Origin: Actinomycetes bacterium
GTDB taxonomy: Bacteria; Actinomycetota; CALGFH01
Reading direction: 5' to 3'
Assembly: GCA_030152105.1 (NCBI GenBank)
Contig: JASLIH010000422.1
Span: forward strand, 1-22,898
DNA: 22,898 bases
The notes under the pieces were generated by a model. That model saw only the letters and a program-made list of their open reading frames with translations. It was not told where the DNA came from and made no database searches. Position numbers and translations under genes: made by a program. Positions 16,944 through 22,898 of the stretch are shown here, piece by piece (positions within the stretch are counted from its first letter, which is position 1; each line of letters opens with the position of its first letter).

Positions 16944-17626
16944 GCCCGGCTCCCCCCCACCGGGTCGAGGCCGGCCAGGAACGGGTTGGTGGCCCGTTCG
17001 CGGCCGACCGTGGTGGTCGGGCCGTGGCCGGGCAGCACCACCGTGTCGTCCTCCAGGGTCAGGAACCGGGAGGCCAGCGAGGCCAGCATCTCCGGGGTCG
17101 ACCCGCCGGGCAGGTCGGTGCGGCCGATCGAGCCGGCGAACACCAGGTCGCCGGCCAGCAGCTGGGGCGGCTGGTCGCCCTGGGCGGGCGAGCGGAAGGT
17201 GACGTGGCCGGGGGTGTGGCCTGGGGTGTGGTCGACGTGCAGGCGCAGGCCGGCCAGCTCCACCACCTGGCCGTCGGCCAGCTCACGGATGTCGTCGGGC
17301 TCCTGGAGCTCCAGCCCGCCGAAGGCGGCCCTGGCCTCGGGGCCGAAGCCGGCCAGGGGGTCGGTGAGCAGGTGCCGGTCGGCCGGGTGGATGAAGGCCG
17401 GGATGTCGCGGGCGCCGGCCAGCGGGGCCACCGTCCAGACGTGGTCGAGGTGGCCGTGGGTGAGCAGGGCGGCCACCGGCCGGAGACGGTGGCGGGCGCA
17501 GAGCTCGTCGATGCCGGCCAGGGCGTCCTGGCCGGGGTCGACGACCAGCGCCTCCGAGCCCGGCGCGGTGGCGACCAGCCAGCAGTTCGTCTGGAAGGTC
17601 CCAGCGGGAAATCCGGTCACGAGCAT
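16940..17626 (-). CDS. MBL-fold metallohydrolase (glyoxalase II-like)
   Basis: A 228-residue metallo-beta-lactamase-fold hydrolase. Metal ligands are in place: HGHLDH (His57, His59, Asp61, His62), the HTPGHTPGH segment with His137, Asp160 in AGDLVFAGSIGRTD, and His201 in LPGHGPTT. Family members are annotated as hydroxyacylglutathione hydrolases but actinobacteria usually lack glutathione, so a mycothiol or other thioester substrate is more plausible (inference). It is the first gene of the operon with hisS and aspS, a frequent actinobacterial arrangement. The ATG at 17626 has no clear Shine-Dalgarno, and a TAGCAT just upstream suggests a leaderless message. Divergent from the cyclophilin gene. 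Confidence 0.9.
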   Translation of the reverse strand: MLVTGFPAGTFQTNCWLVATAPGSEALVVDPGQDALAGIDELCARHRLRPVAALLTHGHLDHVWTVAPLAGARDIPAFIHPADRHLLTDPLAGFGPEARAAFGGLELQEPDDIRELADGQVVELAGLRLHVDHTPGHTPGHVTFRSPAQGDQPPQLLAGDLVFAGSIGRTDLPGGSTPEMLASLASRFLTLEDDTVVLPGHGPTTTVGRERATNPFLAGLDPVGGSRA

Positions 17627-17632
17627 GGCCGC

Positions 17633-17638
17633 ATGCTA
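17633..17638 (-). promoter_or_regulatory. Candidate -10 element (TAGCAT) for the MBL-hisS-aspS operon
   Basis: On the minus strand TAGCAT ends six bases before the ATG, the spacing expected if transcription starts at the A of the start codon. There is no Shine-Dalgarno between. No -35 of quality is visible. Confidence 0.35.
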
Positions 17639-17673
17639 CCGGAACGGGTGCCGCCCCCACCTTGGGTTCTGGA

Positions 17674-17679
17674 TAGACT
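17674..17679 (+). promoter_or_regulatory. Candidate -10 element (TAGACT) for the cyclophilin gene
   Basis: TAGACT lies 31 bases before the plus-strand ATG at 17711, giving a leader of about 25 bases that includes GGGAAGGGA (17698-17706). The -35 region is all C/G and not recognisable. The divergent promoter for the MBL operon is about 40 bases away. Confidence 0.35.
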
Positions 17680-17710
17680 CGGGGCTTCACTTGCAGCGGG
17701 AAGGGACTCG

Positions 17711-18556
17711 ATGTCGAAGCAGACGCGCAAGCGGGAGCTGGACCGGCTGCGGGCCCGCCGGGAGGCCGAGCGCCAGCGGGCCCGCCGGCGGCGGGCGCTG
17801 CTCACCTACGGGGCGCTGGGCATGGTCGTGGTCGTGGCCGCGGTGGCCGGCGGGCTGTGGCTGACGAGCGACGACGAAACTCCGGCGGCCGCGACCGCGA
17901 CCACCGTTGCCGGGGCCAGCACCACCGCCCCGGCCCCCCAGTTCAACGACGCCAGGGCCGGGGCGCCGACCGCCCCCGCCGCGGTGGCCTGCGGCGGCCA
18001 GATCCCGCCCAAGGTGGACCGCCCGGCCTTCAGCAAGCCGCCCACCGCCGAGGTCGACCCGGCCAAGACCTATGTGGCCACCTTCCAGACCTCCTGCGGC
18101 GACTTCACGGTCAAGCTCGACCCGAAGAAGGCGCCGATCACCACGGCCAACTTCGTGTTCCTGGCCGGCAAGAAGTTCTACGACTCGACCTGGTTCCACC
18201 GGATCGTGCCCGGCGGCGCGGCCGGGATCGCGGTCATCCAGGGCGGCGACCCCGAGGGCACCGGCGCGGGCGGCCCCGGCTACGCGATCAAGGACGAGCT
18301 GCCGTCCAGCCCGGCCGCCTACAAGAAGTACTCGGCGGCCATGGCCAACAGCGGCCCCAATACCGGCGGCAGCCAGTTCTTCATCAACTTCGAGGACAAC
18401 TCCAAGGGCCTCCAGGCCAACTACTCGGTCTTCGGCGAGGTCGTCGACGGCCGCGACGTGGTCGACAAGATCGCCAAGGTCCAGGTCGGCGGCCAGAGCG
18501 GCGACACCCCCCAGCAGTCGGTCTGGATCGAGAAGCTCACCGTCAAGGTGACCTAG
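17711..18556 (+). CDS. Membrane-anchored cyclophilin-type peptidyl-prolyl isomerase
   Basis: A 281-residue cyclophilin. The ATG at 17711 follows AAGGGA closely; the frame upstream reads antisense through the hydrolase gene and is not part of it. Residues 1-29 are a strongly basic, helical N-terminus (KRELDRLRARREAERQRARRRR), then one membrane segment at about 30-51, a Thr/Ala/Pro linker (55-95), and the cyclophilin domain (about 118-281) with FHR (162-164), QGGD (177-180), SQFFI (221-225) and FGEVV (241-245). It likely assists folding of proteins outside the membrane. The same layout sits upstream of rel/hisS in many actinobacteria. Its TAG shares the CTAG tetranucleotide with the convergent dtd stop. 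Confidence 0.93.
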   Translation: MSKQTRKRELDRLRARREAERQRARRRRALLTYGALGMVVVVAAVAGGLWLTSDDETPAAATATTVAGASTTAPAPQFNDARAGAPTAPAAVACGGQIPPKVDRPAFSKPPTAEVDPAKTYVATFQTSCGDFTVKLDPKKAPITTANFVFLAGKKFYDSTWFHRIVPGGAAGIAVIQGGDPEGTGAGGPGYAIKDELPSSPAAYKKYSAAMANSGPNTGGSQFFINFEDNSKGLQANYSVFGEVVDGRDVVDKIAKVQVGGQSGDTPQQSVWIEKLTVKVT

Positions 18557-19002
18557 AGCTCGCGGGTGCTGTCGAGCAGGATGGTGACCGGGCCGTCGCC
18601 GGCCGACTCGACCCGCATGTCGGCGCCGAAGCGGCCGGTGGCCACCGGGATGCCGGAACCGGCGAGGGACTTGGCGACGGCCTCGACCAGCGGGGCGGCC
18701 TGCTCGGGCGGGGCCGCGGCGACATAGGAGGGGCGGCGGCCCCTGCGGGCGTCGCCGTAGAGGGTGAACTGGCTGACCACCAGCGCGGCCCCGCCGGTCT
18801 CGGTCAGGGAGCGGTTCATCTTGCCCTGGTCGTCGGCGAACACCCGCAGGGCGGCCACCTTGGCGGCCAGCCAGTCGGCGTCGGCCTCGGTGTCGGCGTG
18901 GGTGACCCCGACCAGGACCAGCAGCCCGGGGCCGATCTCCCCGGTCAGCTCCCCGTCGGCCACCACCCGGGCCCAGGCGACGCGGGAGACGACCGCCCGC
19001 AC
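18553..19002 (-). CDS. dtd: D-aminoacyl-tRNA deacylase
   Basis: A 149-residue DTD that hydrolyses D-aminoacyl-tRNAs (and mischarged glycyl-tRNA-Ala) and so protects translation. The two signature motifs are complete: SQFTLYGD (77-84) and the cross-subunit Gly-Pro motif GPVT (137-140). Length is standard. The GTG at 19002 directly abuts the rel TAG with no base between, so it is coupled to rel. It converges on the cyclophilin gene with a four-base overlap. Dtd following rel is a conserved arrangement. Confidence 0.94.
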   Translation of the reverse strand: MRAVVSRVAWARVVADGELTGEIGPGLLVLVGVTHADTEADADWLAAKVAALRVFADDQGKMNRSLTETGGAALVVSQFTLYGDARRGRRPSYVAAAPPEQAAPLVEAVAKSLAGSGIPVATGRFGADMRVESAGDGPVTILLDSTREL

Positions 19003-21333
19003 CTACCGGTCCCCGTTGCCGTTCTGTGCGTGCGGCACGACCCGGAACGCGTCGTACACGCCCTCGACCTTCTTGACGGTGGACAGGACGTGGGCCAGAT
19101 GGGAGATGTCGGCCAGCTCGAAGGTGAAGCGCAGGGTGGCCACCCGGTCGCGGCCGGTGGCCACGTTGGCCGACATGATGTTGACGTGGTGGTCGGAGAG
19201 GACCTCGGTGATGTCGCGCAGCAGCTTGGTCCGGTCGAGGGCCTCGACCTGGATGGTGACGGCGAACACGCTCGGGCCCGAGGTGTCCCACTCGACCTCG
19301 ATGATGCGGTTCTGGTCGCGGCGCAGGTTGTCGGCGTTGGGGCAGTCGCCGCGGTGGACGCTGACCCCGTGGCCGCGGGTGACGAACCCGATGATCGGGT
19401 CGCGGGGCACCGGGGTGCAGCAGCGGGCCAGCTTGACCCAGACGTCGTCGACGCCCTTGACGACCACGCCCCGGCTGGCCGGCTGGGGCCGGGCCTGGCG
19501 GACGGCCCGCTCCAGGATCAGGTCGTCGTCGTCATCCTCCTGCTCCTCGCCGCCCAGGTCGGCCTGGAGACGGCTGACCACCGTCTGGGCCGAGGTCTGG
19601 CCCGACCCGACGGCCGCGTAGAACGCCTCGAGGCTGGCGAAGCGCATGTCGGCGGCGAGCGCGGTCAGGGCCCCGCCCTGGGTCAGCTTCTGCAGCGGCA
19701 GGCCGGCCTTGCGCATGGCCCGGACCAGCGCGTCCTTGCCGGCCTCGATGGCGTCCTCGCGCCGCTCCTTGGCGAACCACTGGCGGATCTTGTTGCGGGC
19801 CCGGGGGGTCCTGACGATCCCCAGCCAGTCCCGCGACGGGCCGGCGTCCTGGGCCTTGGAGGTGAAGATCTCGACGTTGTCGCCGTTCTCCAGGGCGTGC
19901 TCGAGCGGCACCAGCCGCTTGTTGACCCGGGCGCCGACGCAGCGGTGGCCGACCTCGGTGTGGACCGCGTAGGCGAAGTCGATCGGGGTCGCCCCGGCCG
20001 GGAGTTGGATCACGTCCCCCTTGGGGGTGAACACGAACACCTCGTCGACGTACAGGTCGGTGTCCAGGTTCTCGATGAAGTCGCGCGGGTCCGACAGCTC
20101 GCGCTGCCAGTCGATCAGCTGCCGCAGCCAGCCCATCTCCTGCTCGGTGGCCGGCTTGCCGTCCTTGGTCTTGTAGCGCCAGTGGGCGGCCACCCCGTAC
20201 TCGGCGGTGCGGTGCATGGCCTTGGTCCGGATCTGGATCTCCAGCGGCTTGCCCTGGGGCCCGACCACGGTGGTGTGCAGCGACTGGTAGAGGTTGAACT
20301 TGGGCATGGCGATGTAGTCCTTGAACCGGCCGGGGACCGGCTTCCAGACGGCGTGGACCTGCCCGAGGGCGGCGTAGCAGTCCTTGATCGAGTCGACCAG
20401 GATGCGCACGCCGACCAGGTCGAAGATGTCGGTGAACTCCTTGCCCCGCACCACCATCTTCTCGTAGATGGAGTAGTAGTGCTTGGGCCGCCCGCTCACC
20501 GAGGCCCGCAGCTTCACCAGCTTGAGCTGGGCGTTCACCTGGTCGATGACCTCGGTGACGTACTGCTCGCGGGCCGGCTGGCGCTCGGCCGTCATGCGCG
20601 CGATCTCCTCGTACCGCAACGGGTACAGGGTCGCGAAGGCCAGGTCCTCGAGCTCCCACTTGATCTGGTGGATGCCGAGCCGGTTGGCCAGCGGGGCGTA
20701 GATCTCCAGGACCTCGCGGGCCTTGGCCTCCTGGGCCTCGCGGTCCAGGTAGCCGACGTCGCGCATGTTGTGCAGCCGGTCGGCCAGCTTGATCACCAGG
20801 ACCCGGATGTCGCGGGCCATGGCGATGACCATCTTGCGGATGATCTCGGCCTGGGCCGCCTCCCGGCCCTCGAACCCGACCCGGTCCAGCTTGACGAGGC
20901 CGTCGGAGATCTTGGCCACCTCGGGGCCGAACTGGGTGCCGATCTCCTCCAGGCTGACCAGGCCCTCCTCGAGGGCGTCGTGCAGCAGGGCCGCCTCGAC
21001 CGACACGGCGTCCAGGCCCAGGTCGGCCACGACCGTGGCCACACCCAGCGGATGGGCCAGATACGGCACGCCCGAGGCCCGGCGCCGCCCGGCGTGCCGC
21101 TCCCGGGCCAGCTCGAAGGCCCGCCCGACGGCGGCGGTGTCGGCCCGCGGGTTGCGCTGGCGGACGCGCTGGAGCAGCGACTCCACGTCGGGTTCGGGCG
21201 GCGGGGCGGCGTCATAGGGCCGGGTGACCGCCCCGGCGGCGGCCCCGTTCTCGCCGCCCGCGCCGGAGCCGGCCTGGGGCTCGGGTTCGAGCGCCAGCCC
21301 ATCGGGGACCGCCGTCGGATGCTGCTGCGCCAT
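19003..21333 (-). CDS. rel: Bifunctional (p)ppGpp synthetase/hydrolase Rel
   Basis: A 776-residue long RSH protein that makes and degrades (p)ppGpp. An N-terminal extension of about 45 Gly/Ala/Pro residues precedes the HD hydrolase domain (about 60-215) with His94, His118-Asp119 and Asp185 in KLADRLHNM. The synthetase domain (about 281-370) has RPKHYYSIY, RFKDYIA and EIQIRT. Then TGS (about 431-492), a zinc-finger-like domain with ARCCTPVP and a later His/Cys pair, and a C-terminal ACT domain with LLRDITEVLSDHHVNI. The catalytic Glu-Asp pair of the hydrolase (HDxxED) reads Glu122-Glu123 here. Start ATG 21333 with a weak GGTGGGG upstream. Located after ppa and before dtd. Confidence 0.96.
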   Translation of the reverse strand: MAQQHPTAVPDGLALEPEPQAGSGAGGENGAAAGAVTRPYDAAPPPEPDVESLLQRVRQRNPRADTAAVGRAFELARERHAGRRRASGVPYLAHPLGVATVVADLGLDAVSVEAALLHDALEEGLVSLEEIGTQFGPEVAKISDGLVKLDRVGFEGREAAQAEIIRKMVIAMARDIRVLVIKLADRLHNMRDVGYLDREAQEAKAREVLEIYAPLANRLGIHQIKWELEDLAFATLYPLRYEEIARMTAERQPAREQYVTEVIDQVNAQLKLVKLRASVSGRPKHYYSIYEKMVVRGKEFTDIFDLVGVRILVDSIKDCYAALGQVHAVWKPVPGRFKDYIAMPKFNLYQSLHTTVVGPQGKPLEIQIRTKAMHRTAEYGVAAHWRYKTKDGKPATEQEMGWLRQLIDWQRELSDPRDFIENLDTDLYVDEVFVFTPKGDVIQLPAGATPIDFAYAVHTEVGHRCVGARVNKRLVPLEHALENGDNVEIFTSKAQDAGPSRDWLGIVRTPRARNKIRQWFAKERREDAIEAGKDALVRAMRKAGLPLQKLTQGGALTALAADMRFASLEAFYAAVGSGQTSAQTVVSRLQADLGGEEQEDDDDDLILERAVRQARPQPASRGVVVKGVDDVWVKLARCCTPVPRDPIIGFVTRGHGVSVHRGDCPNADNLRRDQNRIIEVEWDTSGPSVFAVTIQVEALDRTKLLRDITEVLSDHHVNIMSANVATGRDRVATLRFTFELADISHLAHVLSTVKKVEGVYDAFRVVPHAQNGNGDR

Positions 21334-21402
21334 CTGCTTGGCCCCACCCAGGTCGTCGCGGCGCCGTTCCGGCCAACGCCGGTGCCAGTGCCCTGCCCTA
21401 CG

Positions 21403-21408
21403 ACTCTA
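21403..21408 (-). promoter_or_regulatory. Candidate -10 element (TAGAGT) for rel
   Basis: In the 121-bp ppa-rel gap the minus strand has TAGAGT, 69 bases before the rel ATG. It is the only A/T-rich hexamer of that type in the gap. The -35 position is unremarkable. The gap itself suggests rel has its own promoter besides read-through from secF-apt-ppa. Confidence 0.3.
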
Positions 21409-21454
21409 CCGTTGTCGACGCAGTCGCCGCACCGGTGAAGCCGCCGGGCCCCGC

Positions 21455-21958
21455 CTAGTGGTGGTCGGCGTTGCGCTGGATGGCCTCGTCGAGGATGACG
21501 TGGCCGACGTAGGCGTCGCGCCAGCCGAAGGTCTCGACCGTCTTGTCCTCGAGCTGCTTGTAGACGGCGAAGAAGTGCTCGATCTCCCGCAGCAGGTGTG
21601 GAGGGACCTGGTCAATCCGGTGGATGTAGTTCCAGTGGGGATCGGTCAGGGGGACGACCAGCAGCTTCTGGTCCGGGCCCTTGTCGTCGGACATGTCCAG
21701 CATGCCGACGATGCGGGCCTGGATCTCGCAGCCGGGGAAGGTCGGCTCGCCCAGCAGGACCATGGCGTCGAGCGGGTCGCCGTCCTCGGCCAGGGTGTCG
21801 GGGACGAAGCCGTAGTCGGTCGGGTAGTGGACGGGGCTGAACAGCATCCGGTCGAGACGGATGCGGCCCGTCTCGTGGTCGAGCTCGTACTTGTTGCGGG
21901 ATCCCTTGGGGATCTCGACCACGACGTGGATGGGGAGCTCGCCCTCTGGGGTGGCCAT
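21455..21958 (-). CDS. ppa: Inorganic pyrophosphatase (family I)
   Basis: A 167-residue soluble pyrophosphatase that drives biosynthetic reactions by splitting PPi. Active-site residues are present: EIPKGSRNKYE (15-25), Tyr49 in YPTDYGF, Asp59/Asp61/Asp64 in EDGDPLD, Asp91, Asp96 and Lys98 in SDDKGPDQK, and YKQLEDK (133-139). I start it at the ATG at 21958, one base after the apt TGA; an ATG at 21988 would add ten residues encoded inside apt. The C-terminus is His-rich (ADHH). It is coupled to apt, an enzyme that releases PPi. Confidence 0.94.
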   Translation of the reverse strand: MATPEGELPIHVVVEIPKGSRNKYELDHETGRIRLDRMLFSPVHYPTDYGFVPDTLAEDGDPLDAMVLLGEPTFPGCEIQARIVGMLDMSDDKGPDQKLLVVPLTDPHWNYIHRIDQVPPHLLREIEHFFAVYKQLEDKTVETFGWRDAYVGHVILDEAIQRNADHH

Positions 21959-21959
21959 C

Positions 21960-22487
21960 TCAGTACCGGACGAGACTGAAGAACTCATAGCCCTCGATCA
22001 GCTTTCTGCCTTCGAGGAACTCGAGCTCGATCAGCGTGGCGATCCCGATGACCTTGCCCCCCAGGCGCTCGACCAGACGGGCCGCGGCCCGGGCGGTGCC
22101 GCCGGTGGCGAGCACGTCGTCGACGATCAGGACCCGCTCGCCGGGGACGACGGCGTCGGCGTGCACCTCCAGGGTGGCGCTGCCGTACTCGAGCGCGTAC
22201 TCCTCGGCCTCGACCTGGTAGGGCAGCTTGCCGGCCTTGCGGACGGGGACGAAGCCGGCCCCGAAGTGGTAGGCGACCGGGGAGGCCAGGATGAAGCCGC
22301 GGGCCTCGATGCCGACGACCTTGTCGACGTTGCCGCGGCCGAACTGGACGACCGTCTCGTCGATCACCGACGAGAAGCCGACCTCGTCGCCCAGCAGCGG
22401 GGTGATGTCCTTGAAGATGATCCCCGGCTTGGGGAAGTCGGGCACGTCGCGGATGAGGGCCCGCAGACGCTGGATGTCGATGGGCAC
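21960..22487 (-). CDS. apt: Adenine phosphoribosyltransferase
   Basis: A 175-residue Apt that makes AMP and PPi from adenine and PRPP. The PRPP-binding motif VLIVDDVLATGGT is at 119-131; the N-terminal DFPKPGIIFKDITPLL (17-32) and GIEARGF (59-65) are family hallmarks, and the flexible loop KLPYQVEAEEYALEYG (87-102) is present. The GTG start at 22487 has GGAGG eight bases upstream (22496-22500). Placed between secF and ppa/rel, as apt usually is in actinobacteria. The stop lies one base before the ppa ATG. Confidence 0.95.
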   Translation of the reverse strand: MPIDIQRLRALIRDVPDFPKPGIIFKDITPLLGDEVGFSSVIDETVVQFGRGNVDKVVGIEARGFILASPVAYHFGAGFVPVRKAGKLPYQVEAEEYALEYGSATLEVHADAVVPGERVLIVDDVLATGGTARAAARLVERLGGKVIGIATLIELEFLEGRKLIEGYEFFSLVRY

Positions 22488-22509
22488 GGTCGCGTCCTCC
22501 TGTCGGTGG

Positions 22510-22898
22510 CTAGCGCCGGCGGCGCTTGGCCGGGCGTGACTGCTGTCTTCCGGACGGCTTGCGGCGCTGCTGGGTCGGGCGCGACTTGGGCGGCTGGCGG
22601 CGGGCCGGCGCCTGGGCGACCGCGGCCGGCTCGGTCTCGGCGACCTCGTCCTCCAGCTCCTCGTCGGGGGCGAGCTCCGGGTCGGGGGCCAGCTCGGGCT
22701 CGGCCCGCGGGGCGGCGGGCCGCTGGGCGGCGGGGCGGCGGCCGCGGACGGGCCGCTCGGCGCGCTCCGGGCGCTCTGGGCGCTCGGCCCCTTGGCCCTG
22801 GGCGGCCAGGCGCTCGACCCGGGCCCGGAGCTGGGCGTAGCGGGGCTCCTTCTCCTTCCACATGGCCACGATCGGCGGGGCGATGAAGATCGAGGAGT
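22510..22898 (-). CDS. secF: Protein translocase subunit SecF, C-terminal part (gene runs off the window)
   Basis: The frame is open to the window end; the visible upstream residues SSIFIAPPIVAMWKEKEPRYAQL are the last membrane helix and the KEREPRY-type motif at the end of SecF. SecF with SecD uses the proton gradient to help pull secreted proteins across the membrane. After that motif follows an unusual hydrophilic tail of about 105 residues: Glu/Arg/Pro repeats (PERPERAERP), an acidic stretch (PDEELEDEVAETE), and a basic end (RRKPSGRQQSRPAKRRRR). This tail should be cytoplasmic and disordered. An internal GTG at 22869 is not a real start. The order secF-apt-rel supports the call. Confidence 0.85.
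   Translation of the reverse strand, partial: SSIFIAPPIVAMWKEKEPRYAQLRARVERLAAQGQGAERPERPERAERPVRGRRPAAQRPAAPRAEPELAPDPELAPDEELEDEVAETEPAAVAQAPARRQPPKSRPTQQRRKPSGRQQSRPAKRRRR

Noticed and set aside
17857..21438. A plus-strand open frame of about 1,190 codons opposite dtd and rel
   Set aside because: It lies antisense to two well-supported genes, is dominated by Gly/Ala/Asp/Leu repeats typical of reversed high-GC codons, and has no recognisable domain.

Overview
The window is a very GC-rich stretch from an actinobacterium. The gene order secF-apt-ppa-rel-dtd, cyclophilin, glyoxalase-II-like hydrolase, hisS-aspS, rarA, alaS-ruvX-mltG-aroE is the conserved actinobacterial 'rel to aroE' housekeeping neighbourhood. 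The protein families (DUF948/DUF6167 upstream of alaS, SCO6745-like protein, actinobacterial-style bifunctional Rel) point the same way. Genus cannot be read from the sequence. A deep-branching or uncultivated actinobacterium is an inference only.

Left end (1-3580): a plus-strand pair, the C-terminal part of a GT-C-like membrane protein (1-1008) and a cupredoxin lipoprotein (1036-1629). It converges on a minus-strand ArsR-type regulator/MFS exporter operon (3499 to 1587). The regulator has two copies of an 18-bp dyad in its 80-bp upstream region, a clear candidate autoregulatory operator.

Centre left (3581-9543), all minus strand: DUF948 (envelope-associated), DUF6167, alaS, ruvX, mltG, aroE. 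alaS and ruvX share an ATGA overlap. A strong hairpin lies just upstream of mltG.

Centre (9544-13875), minus strand: rarA, an SCO6745-family protein, a small UBP-type zinc-finger protein and a DHA2-type MFS transporter, with GTGA stop/start overlaps joining rarA to SCO6745 and the zinc finger to the transporter. The last three genes sit between rarA and the DUF948-alaS block and look like an accessory insertion. A 296-bp non-coding stretch with lower GC separates rarA from aspS.

Right (13876-22898): a coupled MBL hydrolase-hisS-aspS operon (minus), divergently transcribed from a membrane-anchored cyclophilin (plus). The cyclophilin converges on dtd with both stop codons inside one CTAG. Then rel, ppa, apt and the C-terminus of secF (minus strand, running off the window). 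These genes cover translation quality control (AlaRS, HisRS, AspRS, Dtd), stringent response (Rel), purine salvage with pyrophosphate removal (Apt, Ppa), secretion (SecF) and replication/repair (RarA, RuvX). No tRNA, rRNA, CRISPR array, IS element or phage gene was recognised. I found no clearly new multi-gene system. The best leads are the ArsR double operator, the Rel hydrolase-motif substitution, the UBP finger/MFS pair and the mltG leader hairpin.
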